From a bacterium (GTDB lineage Bacteria; Desulfobacterota; Binatia; DP-6): a stretch of DNA of 64,000 nucleotides. Every line of letters starts with the position of its first letter. Positions within the stretch are counted from its first letter, which is position 1. Under the pieces are notes generated by a model. That model was not told the DNA's origin and made no database searches. It saw only the letters and a program-made list of their open reading frames with translations. The stretch covers positions 1,612,001-1,676,000 of the forward strand of contig JAHCID010000001.1 in the NCBI GenBank assembly GCA_026129405.1. The letters run 5' to 3'. The position numbers and the translations under genes were made by a program. This document shows, piece after piece, positions 35,975-45,109 of this stretch.

Positions 35975-36982
35975 TCAGTCGCCGCGGATCGTGACCACCG
36001 CCGTCGCGCCCATGCGGAAGGGACGCTCCGGGTCGCTCTCGGTGAGCCGGATGCGTACCGGGAAGCGGCGGGCGAGGCGGACCCAGTTGAGCGTCGGCTC
36101 GACCAGCGGGAGCACGGTCTCCGAGTCGCCGTCGGTGTCGCGGACCGCCCAGCCGATGCCGTCGACGACGGCGGCGAAGCGGCGGCCGGGATAGCTCATC
36201 AGCGTCACCGCCGCGGCCATGCCGGGGCGGATCGCGTGCAGGTCGGTCTCGCGGAAGTTGGCGACCACCCACCACGTGCGCCCGTCGACGAGCGCGAACA
36301 CCGGCTGGCCCTGGCGCGCGTACTCGCCGACGCTGATGTTGAGGTTCGTCACCCAGCCGTCGAAGGGCGCGGCGACGCGGCAGTACGCGACGTCCAGCTC
36401 GGCGCTCTTGAGCGCCGCCTCGGCGGCCTCGCGCCGGGCGTTCAGCCCGCCGACGTCGGCGAGGAGCTTGACGGCGCGCTCGCGCTCGGCCCGGGCCTGG
36501 GACACGGCGGCCGTCGCGGCGCGGTGCTTCGCGCGGGCGTCGGCGACGCGGTCGGCGGTGACGAAGTCGCGCTTCAGGAGCGGCTCGACGCGGCCGAGAT
36601 AGTCGCTGGCGTAGTCGGCGTCGGCCTCGCGGCGCGCGAGCTCGGCTTCGGCTGCGCTGAGCGCGGCGCGCTGCGCTTCGAGATCGGCCTGCACGAGGTC
36701 CAGCTCGGCGCGCGCGGCCTCGAGCCGGGCCTCGTAGGGGCGCGGGTCGACGACGAAGAGCAGCTCGCCCTGGCGCACCGGCTGGTTGTCGACGAGCGGC
36801 AGCTCGACGATCGGCCCGCTCACGTGCGGCGCGATGCCGATCACGTTGGCGCGCACGAAGGCGTCGTCGGTGCGCGGGTGGCGGGTGCTGAGGACGTAGA
36901 CCCGGAGCGAGGTCGCGGCGGCCGCGACCACGATCACGAGGCTCAGGATGCGACCGAGCTGGCGGCGGCCCGCGTCCTCCAC
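35975..36982 (-). CDS. HlyD/EmrA-type periplasmic adaptor (MdtN/AaeA-like)
   Basis: 335 residues with an N-terminal anchor helix (ILSLVIVVAAAATSLRVYVL), the biotinyl-lipoyl half IAPHVSGPIVELPLVDNQPVRQ, a long coiled coil at about residues 80-180, the second lipoyl half YCRVAAPFDGWVTNLNISVGEYA, and a C-terminal beta-barrel. It bridges the FUSC protein to an outer-membrane channel. It lies between the ytcA-like gene (4 bases upstream) and the FUSC gene (2 bases downstream), so all three are one operon. Confidence 0.92.
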   Translation of the reverse strand: MEDAGRRQLGRILSLVIVVAAAATSLRVYVLSTRHPRTDDAFVRANVIGIAPHVSGPIVELPLVDNQPVRQGELLFVVDPRPYEARLEAARAELDLVQADLEAQRAALSAAEAELARREADADYASDYLGRVEPLLKRDFVTADRVADARAKHRAATAAVSQARAERERAVKLLADVGGLNARREAAEAALKSAELDVAYCRVAAPFDGWVTNLNISVGEYARQGQPVFALVDGRTWWVVANFRETDLHAIRPGMAAAVTLMSYPGRRFAAVVDGIGWAVRDTDGDSETVLPLVEPTLNWVRLARRFPVRIRLTESDPERPFRMGATAVVTIRGD

Positions 36983-36986
36983 CCGT

Positions 36987-37250
36987 TCAGCTCCGGTACA
37001 GCACGAGCCACGCCAGCATCGTGCAGAGGATCGCCAGGCTCGGGTAGACGAGCAGCGGGGGCGTGAGATAGGCGTCCAGCCCGGCGGTCACGAGGAGACG
37101 GTAGGCGATTGCGGTGAGGATGCCGCCCACGACGAGCGATATCAGCCACGCCGGGAAGAAGGAGCCTTCGACGTCCAGCAGCGGCGTGCAGGACGCCGCG
37201 CCCACGACCAGGACGAGGGCGAGGGGCAGGACGGACGTCCAGCGCGGCAT
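36987..37250 (-). CDS. ytcA: YtcA-like small lipoprotein of the efflux cluster
   Basis: 87 residues starting at ATG 37248-37250, with a lipobox VGAASC, then VEGSFFPAWLISLVVGGILT and a second helix up to LAWLVLYRS. The SFFPAWL motif and two helices match YtcA, which precedes mdtNOP in E. coli. It is the first gene of the ytcA-HlyD-FUSC operon, divergent from the outer-membrane factor with about 50 bases between starts. The exact function of YtcA is unknown. Confidence 0.8.
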   Translation of the reverse strand: MPRWTSVLPLALVLVVGAASCTPLLDVEGSFFPAWLISLVVGGILTAIAYRLLVTAGLDAYLTPPLLVYPSLAILCTMLAWLVLYRS

Positions 37251-37299
37251 CGCGGGCTCCTCTAGCCTGCCGTCGCGCGCTCGGAAAGGGCGCGCGGTC

Positions 37300-38721
37300 G
37301 TGGCGGCGGCGATGCTGGTCGCGAGCGGCGGCTGCAGCGCGCTCGATCGCACCGCGGCGCTCGATCCCGAGACGCTCGCGCCGCCGTCGGCGGCGTCGAG
37401 CTGGACGCCGCCGACGGCGCTCGCCGTGGCGACGCCCGCGGTCGCGGCGCCGGTGCCGGCCGACGCCGACCCGACGCGGGTCTGGGACCTGCCCGCGCTG
37501 ATCGACCTCGGGCTCGCGAGCAGCCCCGACACGCGCGCGGCGTGGCAGCGTACCCGGGCCGCGGCGGCGGCGTTCGGCACCGCGCAGGCCGCCTGGCTGC
37601 CGGTGCTGGCGCTGACCGGGCGGGGCGGCTGGTCGCAGGCGCTCTACCCGGCGCCGACCGGCCTCGAGATCGCACGCGTCGCCGAGCTGACGCCGCGTGC
37701 GGAGCTCAGCTGGCTGCTCGTCGACTTCGGCCGCCGCGACGCCGAGCGCGAGCGCGCGCGGCAGGAGCTCGCCGCCGCGGGCTACACGTTCACGCGCGAG
37801 CAGCAGGCGGTGGCGTACGCGGTGCAGCGGGCGTTCTACGTGCTCGCGGCGCGGCGGGCGGCGATCGGGGCGGCCGAGGCGGCGTCGACCTCGGCCAACG
37901 CGACCTACGAGCAGACGCTCGCGCTGCACGAGCGGGGTCTCGCCACCCGGCCGGACGTCCTGCTTGCGTACCAGGACCAGGCGCGCGCCGCCTTCGACCT
38001 CGAGGACGCGCGCGGCCGTGCCGACGACGCCTGGGCCGACCTCGCCACCGCCCTCGGCATCCCGCCGACGACGCGGCTCCAGGTGGTGCCGCTCGACCAG
38101 ATCCCACTGCCGTCGGCGTTGCCCGAGGCGGTCGACGCGGTGATCGACGCCGCCCTGGCGCAGCGGCCGGACCTCGTCGCGCGGCTGGCGACGGTGCGCG
38201 CGCGCGCCGCCGACCTCGCCCGGGCCGAGGCCGACTACTGGCCGCGCGTCGGCGTCACCGGCTCGGTGGGCGGCATGATCCAGAGCTTCCGCGCCGGCCC
38301 GCCGTTCAAGCGCACGTACCACGAGCAGGATCCGATGTACGGCGCCTTCCTCGGCGTCGAGTGGAAGCTCTTCGAGGGCTTCGCGCGTGACAACGCCGTG
38401 CGCGAGGCGCGGGCACAGGTCGGCGTGGCCGAGGCCGACCTCGACGCCCGGGCGCTGTCGGCCATGCGTGAGGTCTGGACGGCGTACGTCGACGTCCGCA
38501 CCGCGCTGCGCAAGCTCGGCTTCGCCGAGGCGCTCCTCGCAGCGTCGCGGAACGCCTACGACGCGACCCGCGAGTCGTATCGCCAGGGGCTCGGCACCCT
38601 GATCGACCTGCTCGCCGCCGAGCGCGACCTCGACCGCAGCCGCGTGGTGCAGATCGAGACCCGCACCGAGGTCCTCATGGCGGCGGCGGCGCTGACCTTC
38701 GCGACCGGGAACGCACCGTGA
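37300..38721 (+). CDS. outer-membrane efflux lipoprotein (TolC/MdtP-like)
   Basis: About 473 residues with a lipobox ASGGC and two outer-membrane-factor repeats (SSPDTRAAWQRTRAAAAAFG early, AQRPDLVARLATVRARAADL in the second half) ending near LIDLLAAERDLDRSR. The start is uncertain: GTG 37300 is used, but the basic residues upstream (RARKGR) would make a better signal n-region, so a non-standard start up to about 35 bases upstream is possible. It is divergent from the ytcA-like operon and probably completes that exporter. Confidence 0.88.
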   Translation: MAAAMLVASGGCSALDRTAALDPETLAPPSAASSWTPPTALAVATPAVAAPVPADADPTRVWDLPALIDLGLASSPDTRAAWQRTRAAAAAFGTAQAAWLPVLALTGRGGWSQALYPAPTGLEIARVAELTPRAELSWLLVDFGRRDAERERARQELAAAGYTFTREQQAVAYAVQRAFYVLAARRAAIGAAEAASTSANATYEQTLALHERGLATRPDVLLAYQDQARAAFDLEDARGRADDAWADLATALGIPPTTRLQVVPLDQIPLPSALPEAVDAVIDAALAQRPDLVARLATVRARAADLARAEADYWPRVGVTGSVGGMIQSFRAGPPFKRTYHEQDPMYGAFLGVEWKLFEGFARDNAVREARAQVGVAEADLDARALSAMREVWTAYVDVRTALRKLGFAEALLAASRNAYDATRESYRQGLGTLIDLLAAERDLDRSRVVQIETRTEVLMAAAALTFATGNAP

Positions 38722-38776
38722 GCCGCCGAAAGGAATCGTCCCTGCCGGGGATGGATTCCGGCCCCCGCGCGGGCGT

Positions 38777-40270
38777 ATGTCCCGTCGCACCATGTGCTCC
38801 TCTCATCGGCGGCGCGGAATCGTCGCGGTCGTCGTCGCGTGCACCCTGGCCCTCGGGGCCGGCCGCGCCACGGCCCAGACGTGCAACCTCAACCCGAGCG
38901 GCCCGGACCAGCTGATCCTCACCGTTCCCGGCGGCTCGGGGACGGACTTCGACCTCGGCTGGACGGGCGACTACCACGACATCGAGGTGCCGCGCGGCGC
39001 GCAGTTCAACCTGTGTCTGAACGACTGCGACGACGAGGTCTCCCCGGAGTGCACGGTGCAGGGCTACGCCGGCGGGCAGAGCGCCGTCGGGCGCAGCTTC
39101 GCGCCGCCCATCCCGATCGTCATCGGCGACTTCGCCGGCTGCGTGGTCACGACCTTCCAGGAGCCGTTCGCGAGCGGTACCGCCAACTTCGCGACCGGCG
39201 CGATCGACGTCGTCGCCAACATCCGGGGCAGCGTCTACAGCACGCTGAAGACGGCCGTGTGCCCGCAGTGCTCCGGCAGCGTCGTCGGGGCCGGCGGCAC
39301 CTGCGTCGGCGGCGCGCGCAACGGCCAGGCGTGCGTCACGCACGACGTCGTCGCGGTCGAGAAGGCCGTCGGCGACACCGAGTATCAGGTGTCGCGCGAC
39401 TGCCTGCCGACCGGCTCGCCGATCGACGTCGCCTTCCCGGTCGCGGTCTCGACCGGCACGGTGACCCTGGCGTCGACGTGTCCCGGCCAGACCAAGGCCA
39501 ACGACTGCGGCGCGGGGACGTGTACGGCGAGTTGCACGGGCGGCGCCGGCGCCGGCATCAGCCAGCGCTGCTGCTCCAACAACACCACCAGGCGGTGCTT
39601 CCCGGTGCCGCTGTCGCGCAGCGGTGCCGACGAGGCGCCGTCGCCGGGCACGTCGTGGCCGAAGTTCGAGGAGGCCACGCTGGCGGCGGCCTTCTGCGCG
39701 CCGGGCGCGCCGGGCGGCGCGGGGCTGGTGGTGAACCTTGCGGCCGGCCTGCCGGGCCCGGCCACCTTCATCCTTCCCGTCGAGGCCGATTGGCTGCTCG
39801 ACCCGAGCCCGGTCGCGACCACCACCACGACCACGCTCGGTCCCGGTGCGACGACCACGACCACGCTGCCGCCCGGCGGCTGCACCGTCGACGCCGACTG
39901 TGCCGACACCGACCCGTGCACCACGGACGCCTGCGCGGCAGGCGCCTGCAGCAACACGCGCCTCACCGGCGCGCAGGGCGCAGCCTGCGTGATCGGCGAC
40001 CTCGACCCGGCGAAGATCTGCCCGGCGATCGATGCCACCCTCGCGCGGCAGATGGCGGCGGCGCTCGCGAAGGCGCGGCAGGCCGCCGCGGCCGCCGACG
40101 GCGCCCCGGCGAAGAAGGTGAAGAAGCAGCGGGGCAAGGCCAAGAAGGCGCTGAAGGCGGCCCTCGCGAAGGTGAAGAAGGCCGACCGGAAGGACAAGAT
40201 CGACGACGCCTGCTCGGCCGGCCTCCAGGCGGCGATCGCGGCGCTCCAGCAGGCGGTGGGCGCGATCTGA
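38777..40270 (+). CDS. secreted Cys-rich protein with Thr linkers and Lys-rich tail, unknown
   Basis: 497 residues with a signal peptide (VAVVVACTLALGAGRATAQ). The mature part has many cysteines (VCPQCSGS, GTCVGGARNGQAC, SQRCCSNN), then Thr-rich linkers (VATTTTTTLGPGATTTTTL) at about residues 345-370 and a short Cys-rich unit, CTVDADCADTDPCTTDACAA. The last 90 residues are helical and Lys-rich (KKVKKQRGKAKKALKAALAK). Comparable modular architectures occur in surface proteins of Myxococcota and Binatota. Function unknown; a surface or matrix role is a guess. Confidence 0.7.
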   Translation: MSRRTMCSSHRRRGIVAVVVACTLALGAGRATAQTCNLNPSGPDQLILTVPGGSGTDFDLGWTGDYHDIEVPRGAQFNLCLNDCDDEVSPECTVQGYAGGQSAVGRSFAPPIPIVIGDFAGCVVTTFQEPFASGTANFATGAIDVVANIRGSVYSTLKTAVCPQCSGSVVGAGGTCVGGARNGQACVTHDVVAVEKAVGDTEYQVSRDCLPTGSPIDVAFPVAVSTGTVTLASTCPGQTKANDCGAGTCTASCTGGAGAGISQRCCSNNTTRRCFPVPLSRSGADEAPSPGTSWPKFEEATLAAAFCAPGAPGGAGLVVNLAAGLPGPATFILPVEADWLLDPSPVATTTTTTLGPGATTTTTLPPGGCTVDADCADTDPCTTDACAAGACSNTRLTGAQGAACVIGDLDPAKICPAIDATLARQMAAALAKARQAAAAADGAPAKKVKKQRGKAKKALKAALAKVKKADRKDKIDDACSAGLQAAIAALQQAVGAI

Positions 40271-40276
40271 CCCGAT

Positions 40277-40312
40277 GGCTGAGCCCGCGGGTCCGAACCC
40301 GCGGGCTCAGCC
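40277..40312. terminator. bidirectional hairpin terminator
   Basis: A perfect 16-bp inverted repeat, ggctgagcccgcgggt and acccgcgggctcagcc, with a ccga loop. It sits 6 bases after the stop of the secreted protein gene, and its right arm contains the stop codon of the convergent DUF1634 gene. No T-run follows on either side, so it may act with Rho or as a transcript stabiliser. Confidence 0.75.
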
Positions 40313-40672
40313 CGACAGCAGGCCCCAGGTCAGCGCCGCCAGCACGACCAGCGTGACGCCGACGTAGAGACGATCGCGCTGGAGCGCGAAGGTGACGACC
40401 GAAGCCGCCACCCGCGCGATCGGCGTCGCCACCAGGAGGAGGACGCCGAGCTGGACGATGGCTTCGGCCCGCCCGGCCAGCGCGCCAGCGACGACGCTGC
40501 CCACCTGCCGCAGGCCTGCCGGCTCGCCATGGAAGGTGGCGTCTTCGACCGGCACGCCGTGGTCGCCGAGCAGGCGCAGGACCATGCCGGCGAGCGTCAC
40601 CGCGCCGGCGAGGAGGACGCCGCCGCGCAGCAGCGTGCCGAGGAGCTGCTCGAAGCGATCGTCAGAGGTCAC
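40307..40672 (-). CDS. DUF1634 membrane protein
   Basis: 121 residues with three hydrophobic helices (LLRGGVLLAGAVTLAGMVLR, EAIVQLGVLLLVATPIARVA, LYVGVTLVVLAALTWGLLSG), a typical DUF1634 length and pattern. DUF1634 genes usually sit next to a TauE/SafE permease gene, as here, where the two overlap by 11 bases. It is presumed to be an accessory subunit of that transporter. Confidence 0.85.
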   Translation of the reverse strand: MTSDDRFEQLLGTLLRGGVLLAGAVTLAGMVLRLLGDHGVPVEDATFHGEPAGLRQVGSVVAGALAGRAEAIVQLGVLLLVATPIARVAASVVTFALQRDRLYVGVTLVVLAALTWGLLSG

Positions 40673-41504
40673 GGAAGTTCCCCGCGACGCCGTGCCAGAT
40701 CATCTCGGCCCCGAGCGCGAGCAGCACGGCGGTGAACACCCGGCGCAGCATGGTCACGTCGGCGGCGCCGAGCAGGCGGGCGCCGAGCATGGCGCCGACC
40801 ATGACGCCGAGCAGGACCGGGGCGGCGAGGTCGGGATCGACGTAGCCGCGATGGAGATAGACGCCGGCGCTCGCCGCCGCGGTGACGCCGATCATGAAGT
40901 TGCTCGTCGTGGTCGACACCTTGAACGGCAGGCGCATGGCCCGGTCCATGGCCAGCACCTTGAGCGCGCCCGAGCCGATGCCGAGCAACCCGGAGAGCGC
41001 GCCGGCGACGAACATGATCGCCCAGCCGAGCGGGACGTGCGTGACGTGGTAGGCGACGGTGCCGGCGGCGCCGGGGTAGGTGCCGTCGAGCCGCAGGCGC
41101 ACCGCGAGCGGGTCGGCGGGCACCGTGGCCGTCTCGTTCTCGGTGTGGCGTCCGGCGATCGCCGACCACAGGAGGACGACGCCGAAGATGACCGCGACGC
41201 CGGACGCCGGCACCACCGTGGCGAGGGCCGCGCCGGTGAGCGCGCCGAAGGTGGTGGCGACCTCGAGGAACATGCCGACGCGCAGGTTCGACCAGCCCTC
41301 GCGCACGTACGCTGCGGCCGACGCGGACGACGTCGCGATGACGGCGATCAGCGAGGCGCCGATGGCGTAGCGCAGGTCGACGCCGAGCACGATCGTCAGC
41401 ACCGGCACCAGCACGACGCCGCCCCCGAGGCCGGTGAGCGCGCCGACGAAGCCGGCGGCCACCGCGCCCGCGCCGATGAGCGCGGTGGACTCGCCGAGCG
41501 TCAC
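40662..41504 (-). CDS. TauE/SafE family sulfite/organosulfur exporter-like permease
   Basis: 280 residues with about eight helices and the duplicated family motif: GALTGLGGGVVLVPVLTIVLG near the N-terminus and GALSGLLGIGSGALKVLAM in the second half. Family members move sulfite, sulfoacetate, sulfolactate or other small anions across the inner membrane. The coupled DUF1634 gene supports the assignment; the substrate is not evident, as no sulfur-metabolism gene is nearby. Confidence 0.9.
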   Translation of the reverse strand: MTLGESTALIGAGAVAAGFVGALTGLGGGVVLVPVLTIVLGVDLRYAIGASLIAVIATSSASAAAYVREGWSNLRVGMFLEVATTFGALTGAALATVVPASGVAVIFGVVLLWSAIAGRHTENETATVPADPLAVRLRLDGTYPGAAGTVAYHVTHVPLGWAIMFVAGALSGLLGIGSGALKVLAMDRAMRLPFKVSTTTSNFMIGVTAAASAGVYLHRGYVDPDLAAPVLLGVMVGAMLGARLLGAADVTMLRRVFTAVLLALGAEMIWHGVAGNFRDL

Positions 41505-41508
41505 GCCG

Positions 41509-41913
41509 TCAGTACCACGGGCCCCAGGGGCCCCAGAGCCCCCAGTTCATGGCGGCGTCCTCTTCCGCCTCGGCGGCCTCCATGTTCTCGTCGGCGATCC
41601 GCTGGCCGATCGCGAGGCGCTTGAACTCGGCGTACTCCTTCGCGCCGCCGACCATGAGGCACTGGCACTCGTAGGGGTCGGCCCAGGTGTAGATGAGCTT
41701 GTCGCCGTCGGTCTGCCGCATCATCTTGAGCGGCGGCATGGCGGCGAGCTCCTGCGCGCGGGCGGGGGAGTCGGCCGGCTTGATCTGGAAGCCGGCGGCG
41801 GTGAGGAGGTCGTCGGTGCCCTGCGCCTCCTGGCGCTGGATGGCGGCACAGCCGGCGAGCGCGCTCGCGAGCACGAGGCCGGCGAGCAGTCCTGCGATCG
41901 GGGTTCTTCCCAT
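41509..41913 (-). CDS. small lipoprotein, unknown
   Basis: 134 residues with a signal peptide and lipobox (LASALAGC). The mature protein has EAQGTDDLLTAAGFQIKPAD, then KLIYTWADPYECQCLMVGG with a C-x-C pair, and ends in aromatic NWGLWGPWGPWY. The DDLLTAAGF and YTWADP pattern recurs in small proteobacterial lipoproteins of unknown role. It lies 4 bases upstream of the TauE gene on the same strand. Confidence 0.75.
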   Translation of the reverse strand: MGRTPIAGLLAGLVLASALAGCAAIQRQEAQGTDDLLTAAGFQIKPADSPARAQELAAMPPLKMMRQTDGDKLIYTWADPYECQCLMVGGAKEYAEFKRLAIGQRIADENMEAAEAEEDAAMNWGLWGPWGPWY

Positions 41914-42006
41914 GCGTGGGGTTTGGCAAATCGCCGCGGCGTTGCCAATCGCGGCGACACGCAGCGTCGTTGCCGGCGGACGGCACCTCGGCTAGCCAGA
42001 CGCGCC

Positions 42007-43566
42007 ATGCGCCTCCACGACGTCCTCGACTACCTCGCCCGCGAGCGTCCCGACGAGACGCTCGTCGCCCACGCTGGCCGCACCCTGACGCGCGCCGGGA
42101 CCGTCGCCCTCGCCAACCGGATCGCGCAGGCTCTCGTCGCGGCGGGCCTGCGTCCGGGCCGCCGCTTCGCGTTCCTCGCCAAGAACTGCCTCGAGTATCC
42201 GGCGGTGTTCTTCGGCGGCGCCAAGTCGGGCGCCGTACCGGTGCCGCTCAACTACCGGCTGGCGCCGCCGGAGTGGGAGTACATCATCGGCGACGCCGAG
42301 TCGGAGCTGGTGATCGCGCGCGGCGAGTACGTCGCGGCGCTCGATCCGCTGCGTGCCGCGCTGCCGCGCGTGCGCCGCTGGATCGCGCTCGACGCCCCGG
42401 TGCCGGACGGCTGGGAGCCGTGGGACGCCTGGATCACGGCGCAGCCGGCGACGACGCCCGACGTCGACGTCACGCCCGACCACGATCTGTACCAGATGTA
42501 CACCAGCGGCACGACGGGACGGCCGAAGGGCGCGGTGCTCACGCATCGCGCCGTGCTCGCGCAGCTCTTCCAGATCGGCTTCGCGATGAGCGGTCCGCTC
42601 GGCGAGCGCGTGCTGATCGTCGCGCCGATGTACCATGCGGCCGCCGCGGTGACGGCGCTCCATACCATCGTGGCGCAGGGCTCGCTCGTCGTGCACGAGG
42701 ACTTCGATCCCGCCGCCGTCGTGCGCGCGCTCAGCGAGGAGGGCATCCATCGCACGACGCTGGTGCCGGCGATGATCCAGGCGTGCCTCGTCATGGTCCC
42801 CGACGTCGCCGCGCGGCGCTACGAGCACCTGCGCCAGATCACCTACGGCGCCTCGCCGATCGCCGAGCAGGTGCTGCGCCGTGCGATCGAGGTCTTCGGC
42901 TGCGAGTTCAATCAGGGCTACGGCATGACCGAGACGACGGCGGTGCTGACGTACCTCACCGCCGACGACCATCGTCGCGCGCTCGCCGGACGCCCCGAGC
43001 TGCTGCTGGCCGCCGGCCGCGCCATCGTCGGCACCGAGCTGCGCATCGTCGACGGCGACGACCGCCCCGTCCCCCTCGGCACCGTCGGCGAGATCTGCGC
43101 GCGCGGCCCGCAGCTCTTCCGCGCCTACTGGAACCTGCCCGAGGCGAGCTTGCAGGCGCTGCGCGGCGGTTGGATGCACACCGGCGACGCCGGCCGCATG
43201 GACGCCGACGGCTACGTCTTCATCCAGGACCGGGTGAAGGACATGATCGTCTCCGGCGGCGAGAACATCTACCCGCGCGAGGTCGAGGAGGTGCTCTTCC
43301 AGCACCCCGCCGTCGCCGACGCCGCCGTCATCGGCATCCCCGACGAGACCTTCGGCGAAGCGGTGAAGGCCGTCGTCGTGCTGCGCGCCGGCGAGGACGC
43401 GACCGCCGAGGCGATCATGGAATTCTGCCGCGGCCGCCTCGGCGGCTACAAGCGCCCGCGCTCGGTCGACTTCCTGCCGGCGCTGCCGCGCAACCCGAGC
43501 GGCAAGGTGCTGAAGCGCGAGCTGCGCGAGCCGTACTGGCGCGGGCACGACCGGCGCGTGGGGTAG
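42007..43566 (+). CDS. class I adenylate-forming enzyme (acyl-CoA ligase, FadD-like)
   Basis: 519 residues with the AMP-binding motif YTSGTTGRPKG near residue 165, GYGMTETTAVL near 305, HTGDAGRMDADGYVFIQDRVKDM, GENIYPREVEEVL, and the catalytic lysine in PSGKVLKREL near the C-terminus. It activates a carboxylic acid as an acyl-AMP and transfers it to CoA. Long-chain, medium-chain and aromatic substrates cannot be separated by eye. It stands alone on this strand; the ATG at 42007 fits the N-terminal helix. Confidence 0.92.
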   Translation: MRLHDVLDYLARERPDETLVAHAGRTLTRAGTVALANRIAQALVAAGLRPGRRFAFLAKNCLEYPAVFFGGAKSGAVPVPLNYRLAPPEWEYIIGDAESELVIARGEYVAALDPLRAALPRVRRWIALDAPVPDGWEPWDAWITAQPATTPDVDVTPDHDLYQMYTSGTTGRPKGAVLTHRAVLAQLFQIGFAMSGPLGERVLIVAPMYHAAAAVTALHTIVAQGSLVVHEDFDPAAVVRALSEEGIHRTTLVPAMIQACLVMVPDVAARRYEHLRQITYGASPIAEQVLRRAIEVFGCEFNQGYGMTETTAVLTYLTADDHRRALAGRPELLLAAGRAIVGTELRIVDGDDRPVPLGTVGEICARGPQLFRAYWNLPEASLQALRGGWMHTGDAGRMDADGYVFIQDRVKDMIVSGGENIYPREVEEVLFQHPAVADAAVIGIPDETFGEAVKAVVVLRAGEDATAEAIMEFCRGRLGGYKRPRSVDFLPALPRNPSGKVLKRELREPYWRGHDRRVG

Positions 43567-43575
43567 GTCCGTGCG

Positions 43576-45109
43576 TTGAAGCTCGCCGGGCGGAGGCGAT
43601 ACACCCACCCGGTGGATCCGCTGCTGCTCGCGAGTACCTCGGTCTCGGAAGCGCTGGTCCACGACCTCCGCCGCGACAATCCCTGGTGGCTGGGGCAGCC
43701 GCCGCGCCCGCTTCCGCCGGTTCAGCGCGATCTCGTCGCGATGATCCGCAAGCGCCTGCGGCAGCAGCTCGCGCCCATCATCGTGGTGCGCGGGCCTCGG
43801 CAGGTAGGCAAGACGACGGCACAGCTCCAGGTGATGAAGCGCTCCTCGGCGCGGGCGTGGAGCCGCGACGGATATTCCGTGTCCAGTGCGACGATCTTCC
43901 CGAGCTGGTGCGGCTCCGGGAGCCCGTGCTGCGACTGATCGACTGGTACGAGGCGACCGTGCTGGGCGAGACGCTGAACGCCGCGGCGCACGCGGGGCGT
44001 CCCGCCTACCTCTTCCTGGACGAAGTGCAGAACCTGCGCGATTGGGACGTGCAGCTGAAGCACCTGGTCGATTCGTCCGCGTTGCAGGCGGTCGTCACCG
44101 GCAGCTCGGCACTCCGTATCGAGCGCGGTCGCGATAGTCTCGCCGGGCGCATCAATACGGTCGAGGTCGGCACGCTGTCGCTCCGCGAGGTCGCGGCCAT
44201 CCGCGGCTTCGGCACGCTCGAGACTCCCTTGGGGGACGATGGTCTCGAAGCGCTGCTGCGCAAGGAGTTCTGGCTGGATCTGGTCGCATCCGGCCGTCGC
44301 CAGGCGGCGGTGTGTGACGTGGCGTTTGCCGCCTTCGCCGATCGCGGCGGGTATCCGCTGGTTCACGCGAGGGCCGACGTCCCGTGGCCGGACGTCGCCG
44401 ATCAGCTCAATGAGACCGTGATCCGGCGCGTGATCCGGCACGATCTCGGGATCGGTGACCGGGGTCGCAAGCGCGACCCCGCGCTGCTGGAAGAGCTCTT
44501 CCGGCTCGCGTGTCGCTACGCGGGGCAAGCGCCCACGCTCGAGCTCTTCGCCCGCGAGGCGCACCGCGCGTTGCAGGCGAACGTCGGCGTCCAGCGCGTG
44601 CGCCACGACATGGACTTCCTCGATGCGACCCTGCTGCTGCGGCTCGTCCCGCCGCTCGAGATCGGGCTCAAGAAGCGGCGGGGTGCTGCGACCATCTGTC
44701 TCGCCGACCATGGGCTGCGCGCGAGCTGGCTCCAGGAGGTCGTGCCCCTGACGGTGGCGGGCCTGGCCAAGCACCCCCTCCTCGCGGACCTCGCGGGGCA
44801 CATCGCGGAGAGCATTGCCGGGGCGTGCCTGTCGACGATCGGCGGCTCGACCTGGCGCACTTCCCCGAGCGCGAAACCGAGCCCGAGGTCGATTTCGTGC
44901 TCACCGTGGGCGCGACGCGGATTCCGCTCGAGGTGAAGTATCGCCGTCGTGTCGATGCGATGCGCGACGCCGAAGGGTTACGCAGCTTTCTCGAGCGGAC
45001 GGCCTACAACGCACCGTTCGGCCTTCTCGTCACGCAGGCCGATGGTATCGTCGTCGACGACCCGCGCATCGTCGCGTTGCCGCTCAGCACGCTGCTCAGC
45101 CTGCGCTAG
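43576..45109 (+). pseudogene. AAA_14/DUF4143 ATPase, split by two frameshifts
   Basis: Three frames together give one protein of about 500 residues. The first (from TTG 43576 or GTG 43612) has Walker A VRGPRQVGKTTAQLQV. The second runs from about 43835 (GVEPRRIFRVQCDDLPEL) with Walker B AYLFLDEVQNLRDW, sensor VTGSSALRIERG and the DUF4143 middle. The third starts near 44840 (LDLAHFPERETEPEVDFVL) and holds the C-terminal PLEVKYRRR motif. Breaks lie near 43830-43840 and 44835-44850. Either a decayed gene or two base-call errors. The family is an ATPase linked to stress or toxin functions; role unknown. Confidence 0.8.
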
